Origin: Isoperla grammatica
Taxonomy: Eukaryota; Arthropoda; Insecta; Plecoptera; Perlodidae
Direction: 5' to 3'
Assembly: GCA_945910005.1 (NCBI GenBank)
Contig: OX246738.1
Location: 23,073,686-23,137,685, forward strand
Length of the DNA: 64,000 nt
The notes under the pieces are model-generated. The model searched no databases. It had not been told where the DNA came from and saw only the letters and a program-made list of their open reading frames with translations. The first letter of the stretch is position 1. The number at the start of each line of letters is the position of its first letter. The position numbers and the translations under genes are program-made. Positions 47,865 to 59,753 of the stretch are shown here, in pieces.

Positions 47865-49106
47865 CACTGTCTAATCCTGGACCAGGCTAGTCCCCTCGGC
47901 TGGGTGTAGTGTAAGATGTAGCATAGTGCTGGTTGGGCGCCATGGCTCTATGCCTAGGTTCCCATGTCACTGGCAGACTACGCTGTACCTCTAGTCCCAG
48001 GGCACAGTCTAGTCCCGGACCAGGCTAGTCCCCTCGGCTGGGTGTAGCGTAAGATGTAGCATAGTGCTGGTTGGGCGCTGTGGCTGTATGCCTTGGTTCC
48101 CACGTCACTGGCAGACTACGCTGTACCTCTAGTCCCAGGGCACAGTCTAGTCCCGGACCAGGCTAGTCCCCTCGGCTGGGTGTAGCGTAAGATGTAGCAT
48201 AGTGCTGGTTGGGCGCCATGGCTCTATGCCTAGGTTCCCATGTCACTGGCAGACTACGCTGTACCTCTAGTCCCAGGGCACAGTCTAATCCTGGACCAGG
48301 CTAGTCCCCTCGGCTGGGTGTAGCGTAAGATGTAGCATAGTGCTGGTTGGGCGCCATGGCTCTATGACTAGGTTCCCATGTCACTGGCAGACTACGCTGT
48401 ACCTCTAGTCCCAGGGCACAGTCTAGTCCCGGACCAGGCTAGTCCCCTCGGCTGGGTGTAGCGTAAGATGTAGCATAGTGCTGGTTGGGCGCCATGGCTC
48501 TATGCCTAGGTTCCCATGTCACTGGCAGACTACGCTGTACCTCTAGTCCCAGGGCACAGTCTAGTCCCGGACCAGGCTAGTCCCCTCGGCTGGGTGTAGT
48601 GTAAGATGTAGCATAGTGCTGGTTGGGCGCCATGGCTCTATGCCTAGGTTCCCATGTCACTGGCAGACTACGCTGTACCTCTAGTCCCAGGGCACAGTCT
48701 AGTCCTGGACCAGGCTAGTCCCCTCGGCTGGGTGTAGCGTAAGATGTAGCATAGTGCTGGTTGGGCGCCATGGCTCTATGCCTAGGTTCCCATGTCACTG
48801 GCAGACTACGCTGTACCTCTAGTCCCAGGGCACAGTCTAGTCCCGGACCAGGCTAGTCCCCTCGGCTGGGTGTAGCGTAAGATGTAGCATAGTGCTGGTT
48901 GGGCGCCATGGCTCTATGCCTAGGTTCCCATGTCACTGGCAGACTACGCTGTACCTCTAGTCCCAGGGCACAGTCTAGTCCCGGACCAGGCTAGTCCCCT
49001 CGGCTGGGTGTAGTGTAAGATGTAGCATAGTGCTGGTTGGGCGCCATGGCTCTATGCCTAGGTTCCCACGTCACTGGCAGACTACGCTGTACCTCTAGTC
49101 CCAGGG
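47865..49106. repeat. 138-bp satellite, exactly 9 copies
   Basis: Monomers begin at 47865, 48003, 48141, 48279, 48417, 48555, 48693, 48831 and 48969, all spaced 138 bp, and differ by only a few substitutions. The monomer is G+C-rich compared with its surroundings and contains CTAGTCCC three times. It lacks a plausible tRNA or coding frame. Confidence 0.97.
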
Positions 49107-49148
49107 TTTTGTTTTAACTCCTGATACGGTAAGCGTCCAGGTTGCTAA

Positions 49149-49538
49149 TAGGGATGACATCGGGTACCCGACTCCTACCCGACTCCTCTTGCACCCGACT
49201 CCATTTTCTAGGAGTTAACTCCTTCAAACATCGGTTGCTGTGTGTAAGTGTATCATGTATTGGCGGTCTGTTACCCTTTCTGTTTCCCTTTCCCTCCAAT
49301 ATTCACCTAATATTACAAATCAGTAATAAAAAAACAATAAAGAATTGTACTTTACTGCCAAATCACCTTTTTTTGCTCCCGCCTGGAACACACGCAGCCC
49401 GCCGAGGGTGTTGCATTGCAACATTGGTTAAAATTAATCGCTTTTACTTTATCTTTTTGTCGTTCAAGGAGTCGACTCCTACCCGACTCCTAAGGCTCAG
49501 GAGCCAACTCCAATATTTACTACCTGATGTCATCACTA
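49149..49538. mobile_element. hAT-type MITE, TAGGGATGACATC ends
   Basis: Ends TAGGGATGACATCGGGTA and the complement of tacctgatgtcatcacta, flanked by identical 8-mers GTTGCTAA (49141-49148 and 49539-49546). The interior near both ends has repeated CCGACTCCTA words. It lies between the 138-bp satellite and the ZF7 acceptor. Confidence 0.85.
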
Positions 49539-49677
49539 GTTGCTAATATATCAATAGGTGCATTCAATTATACATACATGAGTTGGTGGTCATTGACATG
49601 GTCGAGTGTGATGGTACTGCATTTCAAATAACCTACTTTTTTACAAGTTTGATGATTTTCATTTTCTCTTTTTTTAG

Positions 49678-52201
49678 GCATATTTTACAGCAGCCAACAC
49701 CACCAAGTACAATGAAGATATCTGCAGATAAACATGTGACGAGATATGACATGAATGATGATTGGTTTCTGGAATCGGATATTCAAACAGTCAACGAAGA
49801 AGTAGTTGGCCATTCTTGCCAAAAATGTCCCAAAAATGGAATGGATGATGAAGAATTTAAGGCTCATGCTATATGCCACGTAGAAGAGGGTGGTATTGAG
49901 AGTGAACCCGAAAACTTCACTGACAACACAAACGCTGTTAAATCCAGAGCTAAAAGAAAACGAATTAAAGTTGGACATATTAAATGTACCTTTTCCCAAC
50001 AGGAAGATTCTGAACATTTAGTATATACCTGTACTTTATGTGGAAATGAAAATATTCATTTTAGTGTAGTTTCAGCCCACATTAAAAAACAATGTGTCAG
50101 TGCTCATATATTATCGGAGCTTATTTCAAGAAATGATGACACTCGTAATTTCAGAGCTCTTTCAACCAAGGATGAAGCTAGCAGTATTTTCAAAGTAAAT
50201 TATGGCAACACTAATATACTTGAGGAAATTGTTACTTTGTTCAACCCATTGATATCAGATAGTGGGGTCTCGACCTGTGACGTATCCGCATTGGAAGCCG
50301 AACAAAAGACAGTAAGCAAGCAGTCCTTAGTGTCTTGTATAGCAACTGCCAGTGATAGTTCTACATTACAGTCAGCCCTTGTGTATGAATCCATTGGAAT
50401 GGATGACAATCCCTTCAGTAATTTAATGAAATATTCAGTAGCAGAAGAATCAAATTCATTCAAATGTACTTACTGTAGAGAGTCTTTTTTACTAGAAGTT
50501 GAGCTATCAAAACACCAAGAAACGTGTCATGCCGATTGCCAAAACAATCTGTTGTGTCTCATTTGTGGCAGGTCGTTCTCAAGGAGGAATGACCTCAAAC
50601 GTCACGTTGAGACTCATGAAGTGGATCCGTCTCAGTGTGGTGTGTGCAACAAAACGTTTCACAATAAGATAATGCTGGAGACTCACACAATGATGCATAC
50701 AGGTAAACATCCTTTTAAGTGCTCCATGTGTGACAAGGGCTTCATCTTTTCATCTTCTCTCAAAAAACACATGTTAAAAGAACATAAGGTTTTAATGAAA
50801 GATTATCAATGCAACAATTGCACCTGTGCATTTAAAACTAAACGAGGGTTAAAGAAACACAAAGAACGTGAACATGAAGGGGGTGAAAATCGATTCCTCT
50901 GTCCGACGTGTGGAAAAACATTTTCTACCAGTTCGACGCTGGCTTATCACATGTTCACGCACGGCCCACGAAAACACGTTTGCGAAGTCTGTGGTTTCGG
51001 ATTTTACTCGAGTTATATGTTGAGAAAACACATGGTTCGCCATGGAATTAATAAGAACTGCATGTGCGAGACTTGTGGGGAGATGTTTCACCTGCCAGTC
51101 GAGTTGAAACATCACGTTTTCAACCAACATACAGATGACCTACCCTCAAAATGCACTCACTGTGATAAAGCATTCAAATATAACCACCGGCTCCAAAGAC
51201 ACATGATTTTTGCTCACAGAATCATCCCAGAAGGAAAACAAGTATTAAGCTGTGAAATCTGTAATCAACTTTTCCTTAATAAGTCAAGGTTGAAAGACCA
51301 TATGAATCTCCACACGGGCGCACGGCCATATTCGTGCAGCGAGTGCAGCCACAAGTGTAGAAATCTCCATACTCTAGCGCAGCACAAAAAGGTGCACGCA
51401 GCAGTTCGGAAACCAAAGAACTCGTTTCCGTGTTCCGTCTGTAGCAAGAAGTTCAAGAACGAACGAACTTGGCGCCTGCACAACCAAAGTGTTCACCTTA
51501 TGGATGCGGAGAAAGCAGTGTCGTTTCCGTGCACCGACTGCGAGAAGAGTTTCGCCGTGATGTGGATGCTGAACAGACACAAGATTCTGGCTCATTCCGA
51601 GACTGCAACGACGGGTAGCCGGCGCTACTGCTGCGATCTCTGCGAGGAAAGTTTCCCCAGCTATACGAGGTTAATAAATCACAAGAGAGAGACACATTCA
51701 GTGGAAATAGCAGAGAAAGAATGCCCTTTGTTTCAATGCACGCAATGTGATAAAAGCTACCGCACAATGAGTAGCCTATACCAACACAAACAAAAGAAAC
51801 ATTCAATAACTGCTAACAGAACTTACCCATGCAAATTGTGTGGCAAGATATTGAAGAGTTCTACTGCCTTGTTTCTGCACGGAAGATGTATTCACGGACT
51901 CAACCCAAGAGATTACAAGTGTAACACTTGTGGCAAGAACTTCAAACTCAAAGGCGGTCTAAATAGCCATCTGCTTACACACGTTGACATAAAAGATCGA
52001 AAAGTGTATACGTGTGGGATTTGTTTCAAGGATCTCACCACTAAATGGTCATACGAAGTGCACATGCGTGTCCACAAAGGAATTAAACCTCACGTTTGTG
52101 ACATATGTGGTCGCGCCTTTACTCAGAGCGGTGATCGCAATAAGCACAGACTTAATACACACAGGGAGATCCTTCAAGCAAATGAAAGCAAAGATCATTG
52201 A
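49678..52201 (+). CDS. ZF7: 21-finger C2H2 zinc-finger protein, terminal exon
   Basis: The acceptor is ctttttttag (AG at 49676-49677). One base then CAT ATT TTA gives phase 2; the first ATG is at 49712. The exon part is 840 residues. An N-terminal finger starts near residue 46 and ends EFKAHAICHVEE, almost the same as in ZF5. The VGHIKC-C2HC block follows (Cys near 117). After an acidic linker, about 19 fingers run from ~262 to the end. Shared features with ZF6 include the NKIMLETHTM finger, AHRIIPEGK, SCEICNQLF and RLKDHMN, the ...DIKDRK linker and the TKWSYEVH finger. The last finger is CGRAFTQSGDRNKH. The reading frame upstream of the acceptor is open by chance into the intron and should not be counted. 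Likely nuclear DNA-binding. Confidence 0.93.
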
Positions 52202-52375
52202 GCTGTATAGGGCAAATCTTCTCAAACCAGGCAAGTAGATAATGTGAAGGGAACCGATAGTTGTTGAATTATCCATCCCATTTATTTGGTTCTACCTTTT
52301 GACACGGTTGTACTCGGAAAACCACGATAGCTTATCCATCACTTTTGGTTAATTAAAAGTCTGTTTTTGGAATCA

Positions 52376-52381
52376 ATAAAA
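52376..52381 (+). terminator. candidate poly(A) signal of ZF7
   Basis: AATAAA about 175 bases after the stop, followed by an A-run. Confidence 0.5.
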
Positions 52382-52462
52382 AAATTATGTTTGACTCGTA
52401 CCAACATTGGTTGCAATGGCACTTGGGATAAGTAGTAAGAAAGTATTTTTATGTTAAGCATC

Positions 52463-52846
52463 ATTCACAATCAGTTTTAAAGCGTAAGGTCCAAGTCGTA
52501 AGGCGTAGGAAAAGCCAACCGTTCACAATAGAATGATTTTGGAAACGCCCCGTTGTTCTACGAATGACGATGCACAGCCTTTTGTATGTTCGGCCACGGT
52601 GTTGGACACATGAATGCATGGCAGTGTATCAGCTGTGTATGGTAGGAGTGGGAGATACCTTGTTGTCATTGGTTTGTCGTAAAAGTCTCTTCGTAAGAAT
52701 TGAATTTTGGGCAATTCACTACGACTTGCACCTTACGCCTTATAACATACGACGCGTTGTGAACAGTAACATTTAAACATACGCTTGGCAATATTAAACC
52801 ATACGCCTTAAGCCTTAGACCTTACGCCTTAAAACTGATTGTGAAT
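52463..52846. mobile_element. TIR element, ATTCACAATCAGTTTTAA ends
   Basis: Left ATTCACAATCAGTTTTAAAG and the complement of the right end, ATTCACAATCAGTTTTAAGG, continue into GCGTAAGGTC words on both arms. An inner cgttcacaa/ttgtgaac pair is present. No transposase and no clear duplication. Confidence 0.65.
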
Positions 52847-54537
52847 CAGCCTTTCCAAGACGTCCTGTCAAATTGTCTGCTACTTAGTAATAAATGCAAA
52901 ATTTTAAGGTTATGCAAAAGAACAGCCAACTGCAATTATGTAAACATTTCTTGGTGGTGGAAGGATCCAAAGTAAACAAATGTGTTGTATTTAGTGGTCA
53001 ATGGCAAAGGGTATAGTCTCGCTATAAAAACTATACCAAATTTACAGTTTGTAGTAATATCCTGAGACGGCTGCACAGTATTAAAAAGTAATAAATGTAC
53101 AAATTGTGGTTTCGTAAGAAGTAAAAACTAGTGTGAAAAAATAACGAATATTTTATTTTTAACTATTATGGTAATTTGACAATTTATTACTAATTACCTA
53201 GTAACAAAACAAATATTTGGAACTTTTAGAATTCAGTTTTTTAGTCCTGACAAAACCACAATTTGCACATTTATCCAGGTTTTTTAATATCATTTAGCGT
53301 TCTCAAGATATTACTAGAAAAACATTAATTTCATACGTTTTCTAGAGTGACTCACATTCATTATCTCTAGGAAGAAAACATCTTGATCCCAACCAACAGC
53401 CAAGTCAAGGCTATCTGTGCTCAATCAGCTATGCAAGGTTAAATTGTAGGTGGCTTGTTGGGCCAATGCAAAGATCCACAGTTCAATATCTCTGACTTGA
53501 ATCTATCAACACTAGCATACACAAAAATGGGGACTTAGGAGCCATCATATACCAAAGAGACACTGATAAGTGGTATAATATCCCCCACTGAAAAGTAAAA
53601 ATACATTCCTGTAACTTAGTAGAAATACGGATTTATTTCCTGAATCTCTCACAAAAACTTCCCACTTTTAGCCTTGTATCACAACAATTTGCAATCACCA
53701 TTTTTTTTTTTTAGAACTTTCAGCAATGCTAATACATCACAAACTCTCTTTTTACTCTGATTTTATACATGTATATAACACATGCAGAAACCACCACACA
53801 TGAATATCAGTACCAATGTCAATAATACTGGTGAATTTTTGGAATAACCTTCCTATTCCTTCCTCAGACTGAGAATGTCGTTAATAATATATAAAATACG
53901 GTACATTATTTTGAAGGGGATGGGAGGGGTTAATGTAATTTTTAGTTTAATTCTCAGAACTTTGTGGCATATTCAAGTAAATTGGTACATAGGAAAAAAA
54001 AATCAGAGTTATTTTAAATCCACATACCATAATTAGAAAAATATTTGTCATTGTTGCTACTAAGTTCACAAAAATGCACTTTTTAAATATTGATGATAAA
54101 TTATTAATTGACAAATAAGTATGATCAACTTTCGAGAGCCAAGCCCAAAAGTGTTTGTTGACTTACAGTTGGGTTTGTTCCCCTTCTTGGACTCACCTCT
54201 CGTTTTTTACAACACAAATTATATTTGCTGTGTATTAGAAATATGGTGCCTGTGTTGCTTTAAATGCCCCATCAATACTTTTTCCTTACCAAAAGTCCTA
54301 GTGGCACGTATGTAGGCATACTACGGTGACGTCCTTGCATTAAAGGTAATGGCATTGGCCATTTTGACATACTGTTTGATTCCCCCTACTCTCTTACCTT
54401 CCAAGAACTCTCATGCCCAGAAGTCGTACTTATAAGTAATAATATCCATATGTCTGACAATAACCTCACCCTTTTCAACTCGACTGTAATCTACAAGCAG
54501 CTAGGATGCCATCCCAGCTACAAAGAATGAACAATTT

Positions 54538-54727
54538 AAGGCTGGTCCACACAGATTTTTAAGACATACGATTTAAGGTTTAACGCGTAGTCGTGAAGTT
54601 GGATCATAGGAAACACGTACTGGCGTTCACGCAAAGTTTTAGTTTTAAGACGTTGTTTTCATTGTTGTTTTTAAAACGTCTTAAAACCTTATGCATTATG
54701 TCTTCAAAATCTGTGTGGACCAGCCTT
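54538..54727. mobile_element. 190-bp MITE, AAGGCTGGTCCACACAG ends
   Basis: Left AAGGCTGGTCCACACAGATT and the complement of the right end are identical for about 20 bases and continue with one mismatch into AAGACATA. The interior has a second aagacg/cgtctt foldback. The flanks do not show a clear duplication. Confidence 0.75.
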
Positions 54728-56516
54728 TCAATCTTCATTAAAAAAATTTGTTTTTGCTGCTGCATTCACTACCTTGAAAAATGTATCTCTTTTCATAACT
54801 GTAGATGTTTTTCATATGAACCATATGGTTATACCTACTATCATCCTAGTGTAAGTTAAATTGTTTACTTTAGTTATTGTTATTGCATATTATTGTTAGT
54901 TCAAATTAATTTTTTATGCATAAGTCCTTATTACTTGAATTGAAAGAACGTTGACACCCAAACATTCTGCACAAGCTTCTCTGCTAGTTTGAGTTGTTAA
55001 TACCACAGATAAGGGAAGTGTGTAATTAGTTATCTGTGGTACTTACGTTTGAAATAAAAGAGTTTAAATTAAAGAGGGATAACTGTATTAGTATTATTCA
55101 TGGTGTTTTATTTTGTAACAATAGGCTACCTTATTCCAATAATGATGTAATCAAGTGACAAATAAACAATACCATACAGTACACTATACAAATCATACAA
55201 TATGAGAAATTTCACAAAAACCCTCCAAAATACCAAAACAACCACAATATTATAAACTATGAATCATTCATAACTTATATATTTTTGTGTTGGTTTGGCC
55301 ACTATAAATTTAATTTCTAGATGAAAAGAAAAATTAAAAAATTGTGTGAGAAAATTGAAGTTAATATTTCAAATTTAAATAGAATTATTCATTTCTTTTT
55401 CCTACTTACTTCTAAAACATATGCCATAAATGCTAAAATAGCTCTGTTATTTTGAGATGAAAGTGCTAGAAACTATTTGACTTTGCATACATTTTGAGGA
55501 AGTGAGTGAGCAATTTTCAGTACCCTAACAAAATACACAATAGTCATATCAAAATGTTTGCTTTGTTACAATGAATGTTTTGTATACATTTCTGCATTGT
55601 TTAATTGTATGATATAATACAACCAAGTATTGGGTTGAAGTTAATGTATATTTATTATTTTTATATTAAACTATACGATCGTATCTTACTATGCATGTAT
55701 TGAATTATGTAATGCAGTTCTGAGGTATGGGTAATATAGTAATAAAGAAAAGATCGCACATGTAGAATGTGTAATTATTTCTGAACCTTTTTTTATATAT
55801 TTTGCTAGTTAACACAAACTAGCCACTTCTGTTGGACAGACAAAATTTGTTAGTAAATAACTATTTTTGGAAAATGTATTCAAATTAAAATAGTCTCAAA
55901 TTTCTGAAAATTGTATCTGTTAGCAAACACAATACAACCTAATCTTGTATTTATAAACTATAAGAATAATTATTACCTTAATTAAAACATGTTATTTATA
56001 CTTGCCATATTATCCTTCTACAAGAAAGGGCAGAGGGCTGAATGCCTTTTACCATCTCATTATAGTTTTATTGAAATTGATAAGTGGAGCCACGAAATTA
56101 TTAGCAAAGTTAATTGAGTGTCTGGTTTACACAACATACAGTTGGATAAAGCAAGTTAGACCTCAAATGATTTCTGGTTTCTTTCATTCAAGTAAGTTGG
56201 TCCAATTTCTAGGAATACAAAGATGTTTTGTTCTAGTACAGGTCTTCATTATTTATCAAATTGAGTCATGGACATTTAGCACCAGCTATACAAAGATGTA
56301 ACAGGTTCATGTTGATTATCTCACTTACAACATCACAGTTGAAATCAATTTTGCTTGTAAAACATTCAGTAATTAATTTTAAACCATAGCATCAGCTAAA
56401 GATAGATATTATGTCACATATTTTACATATATCCACATACTTGCAAAGCCTTGTTGTAACTACAAGAAATGCACAGCAATATCTTACATCACTCTATGTG
56501 ATGTTAAGTCCGATTC

Positions 56517-57175
56517 ACACAAAGTTATAAGAATGTCATGAGGTATAGGTATAGTCACAAGCCTATAGGGATTACGTACAAGGGTTCACACAAATGTATC
56601 ATTGCAATAGCAATAGCAATTGGTATAAGACTGGTATAAGAGAGTTCAGATATTTCAACCTTCTTATGACGGACCAATCATGCATTGAAACCTCACTTAT
56701 AACACGCCAATGGGATGCTAGCAACTTGAATCAATGTAACAGATGCTTTCATTGTAAATTATTAGTCAAAACAAAAACTCACCGTATACATCCGGTTCAC
56801 ATAAAATAGATCTCGCATCCGGTGACTATGTGCAAAATATCTTCTCCCATCGGCATCATTAATGATTTAACAACACAACAATAATGAATAATAATAATTA
56901 TTGTTTTTCTTATTTTTAACTATTGTATTCAATTATTGTCAATAGATTCGATGCCGGTTTAAAACGTGAATAACAGCTGCGGGAAGTCAGCTGATTGACA
57001 GCCAGCTGTAGTTACTCAAACTGCCGCCAGAGCAAGTCAAAGAAGTCTACACAAAAATGTAATATCTTTTCAGGAAAGTCTTTGGCGTTCTAAGCTTATA
57101 CCTTATAGGTACCAGTTTCTTATACCCTATTCTTATTGCTATTGCAATACCTTATAACTTTGTGTGAATCGGACT
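56517..57175. mobile_element. 659-bp TIR element with TTA duplication
   Basis: Left AGTCCGATTCACACAAAGTT and the complement of the right end are identical over ~24 bases. TTA lies at 56514-56516 and 57176-57178, fitting a PIF/Harbinger-like 3-bp duplication. The arms continue with atagcaatagcaat/attgctattgcaat words. Confidence 0.7.
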
Positions 57176-57919
57176 TTACTGGCTAAGTTTAGTTACCAAC
57201 TTGACTAAATTCAAAATTGTGACTGATTTCTTTCATAATTTGTTAGTACAGTATACTGTACTTACTTCTGAATGTGTATGTGAGATTTGTTACATGTGTT
57301 GCAAATACGTAATGCCACTTTAAAGTACTAGATAAATGTTCGTCATTAAATCCTGTCTAAAACCTAACCACAACATTGTTTCTCAACCATTTTTCCTCCT
57401 TCACTTGAATACCGGCCTTCCCCCTGCACCCATCTTGCATTATCCTTCCCTGTCCCTCTCATTTCTAACTGCCAAGTGTTTGTGTTGGTTTTTTGTACTG
57501 CTTATGACAACATAGTATACACTAGTCCCTGAATCCTATCTCTAATACAGTAGTATCAGTACTTATAGTTTTATTTCCTTAAAAATAAGTAAAAGTCATG
57601 TGTTATTTGCACATAAAATTTAAATATTACATATGAGAGAACCATGAAAGGAAACAAATAAATATATTTGTCACATATGAATATTCAAGCTATGGCTTAA
57701 TCACGTCCAGGTTTTAGATAACAGCTGAGTGCAATGGTTAGCTATTAGGATCTTATCGCTGTTTCATATCATATTAATTAAACTATCAAGTATCTGTAAC
57801 TAATAAATCCCAAACCTCAAACTATTTGTGATATGATTTTCAAAATATGTTCTCATATTATTCATGCTCTCAGGTGTAATCAGTTATCATTGGGGCCTCA
57901 AGTTACTATTAATTACAAG

Positions 57920-58363
57920 TAGGGCTGCCCAACGATATCGATAATTCGATACAATATCGATAATAGATAGATAATTCGATATCGATATAGAATTAATATA
58001 TCGTACATACCACGATATCGAACTTGTGCCTAATAAGCTAATTGATACAAAAAACCGATTACGTATCACGTCACGCCAACCACACCATCGCTGTTTTGTG
58101 TGGATATTTTACAATTTGAATAGTACAACAAACAAATTGACACACATAGTAAGACATTTCAAAGCTAAAATATTTCTTTACGTAATATTGTTTAAAGAAT
58201 GACCTCTAGCTGGCCTGTAAATCCTAAAAACAGTCGAGAAAAGTTTCGATGTGGCGATATCGCCGATATCGATACGTCACTTGAAAACTTCGATATCGCG
58301 ACGCAATATCGATATTTCTTCCCTCGATATCGATATGATTTTTTTTATCGTTGGGCAGCCCTA
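57920..58363. mobile_element. hAT-type MITE, TAGGGCTGCCCAACGAT family, copy 2
   Basis: Ends TAGGGCTGCCCAACGAT and complement, flanked by identical 8-mers ATTACAAG (57912-57919 and 58364-58371). Internal sequence matches copy 1 in reverse orientation: both contain a conserved ~45-codon open stretch, on + in copy 1 and on - here. Confidence 0.88.
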
Positions 58364-58611
58364 ATTACAAGCCTACGTATTGAATAATAAATTATTATAT
58401 AATAATTATATTTTATTAAGTACAGTTAGTATTCGCAGAATATCGAACCCTTATAATATGCTTTGTGCATATTACATGTACATGCTTGGATAATATTCTG
58501 TAATAATAACAGGCGTGTACCATTAACTATCCATTAATCGTATGATTTCGTTTTGCTGTTGCTGGAGGGAGAATTTTGTGGAGAGCAGGGAGCTAGTCTA
58601 ACAATGGTCTC

Positions 58612-59402
58612 ATGTCGTCTTTGCGTTTTCTTCCTCGCACTCGTTGTGCTGGCCGCATGCATGCTATATTACTCATCCCCACGCAGTGTTGAATTCAGCT
58701 ATGATCCCGGGGGGGCGAAGCCCCCTCGGGAATTGTCATTTGTCATTCGGAATTATCATTCGGGAATGAATTGGCTACAAGCTCTATATATTTCTTAATT
58801 TTGACATGGCGCGGAAATATTGCTTTGAAGGTTTAATAAGTAAATACATTTTTCTGTGTGTCACAAAAGTATGTGACAAGAGAGCTGAAACAAGCAGAAA
58901 AAAGCAGAGAAGGGCCAGGATTATCTAATATCCGTCTCAAATTCAACTGTGCATCAAGTGGTTTGTTGAACATATATTTTGTTTAAATAGTGTTTTAAGT
59001 AGTGTGTTTGTATCAGAACACATGGACAGTTTATTAGTAAAAGTGATGTGGAAGCAGCAGTGGTTTTGAAAATTTGCCCCCCCCCCCCCCCCGCTCATTC
59101 GCTGTCTACACCCCCGGGATTTGAAATAGCCCCCCCGGGGACAAAACTCTGAATTCAACACTGTCCCCACGTACAGCCTCCCGACTATTGCTTGCTACAT
59201 TACCCATGACGACATGTTCCTGAGAATAGTATTTCTCCTCCCCAATGTACTTAGAAAATTACTTATGGACCACGATACAGAATGTCACCTGAATTGCTTT
59301 GACTTCGCTTTCATTCATGATAATATTCCAGTAACCCCAGAGGATGTCCTGAATATTTTGCCAGAATCCAAGGAGGCTCAATATTCAACTGTAATGGGCT
59401 AA
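58612..59402 (+). pseudogene. small reading frame interrupted by a hAT-type MITE
   Basis: If the MITE at 58684-59163 and one copy of its 8-bp duplication are ignored, a frame of about 100 codons runs from ATG 58612 through the site to TAA at 59402. The downstream part (from ~59185) has protein-like composition with FLLPNVLRKLL and an acidic tail, but I recognise no family. The upstream part is also open in another frame with a signal-anchor-like stretch (LCVFFLALVVLAAC from ATG 58604), so even the original frame is uncertain. It may be a gene relic or chance. Confidence 0.25.
58684..59163. mobile_element. hAT-type MITE, CAGTGTTGAATTCAG ends
   Basis: Both ends carry CAGTGTTGAATTCAG (15 bp perfect) followed by a similar CCCCGGGGGG stretch. 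The flanks are identical 8-mers TCCCCACG (58676-58683 and 59164-59171). CAGTG...CACTG termini and 8-bp duplications are typical of hAT. It contains a run of 16 C near 59077-59092. Confidence 0.88.
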
Positions 59403-59753
59403 GCATAGCATGGTGTATGGCATTGGCATAGTTTACTTTGCTATAATATTTTTAAATTACCTTAATTAATAAATTTTGATAGTTAGTTTTTTTTTTTTGT
59501 AAACCCCTCCCCAAGACCAAATTCTGTGTGCACCATTGAATAATTGATTGTAAATAGGCATGGTACACAGCCTCAACTGTACATGCACCAATTGACTATT
59601 TAATGGCAAGTATTTTGTAACATACAGAGATTAATATTACACAAATAAGTTTGTCCGAATGTTAAATAAAATATAAGAACAGTGTTTTTTAATTTAGAGT
59701 GAAATATGTTTCACTAATCCAACCACTAATTCAAATTGCTCTTTTTTTTACAG

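Larger units (their letters stand above)
43850..49677. other. gap ZF6-ZF7: two satellites, palindromes, hAT element
   Basis: The gap contains the ZF6 3' end, a 50-bp array (44591-45095), a long palindrome (46054-46229) and a degraded TIR element (46462-46858). It also holds an inverted-repeat pair (47107-47270), a 138-bp satellite (47865-49106) and a hAT-type MITE (49149-49538) ending only 140 bases before the ZF7 exon. No coding exon is supported. Confidence 0.65.
52202..59753. other. gap ZF7-ZF8: 3' UTR, MITEs and a disrupted small frame
   Basis: The gap contains the ZF7 poly(A) signal and MITEs at 52463-52846, 54538-54727, 56517-57175, 57920-58363 and 58684-59163. The last of these sits inside a small open frame. 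Sequence between about 52850-54530 and 54730-56510 is plain AT-rich DNA in which I see nothing more. Confidence 0.6.

Noticed and set aside
47865..49106. Tandem tRNA or small-RNA gene cluster
   Set aside because: The monomer has no cloverleaf pairing and no convincing A or B box; ggttccca alone is not enough.
56002..56301. 99-codon frame in the ZF7-ZF8 gap
   Set aside because: Low-complexity AT-driven composition, no splice context and no motif.
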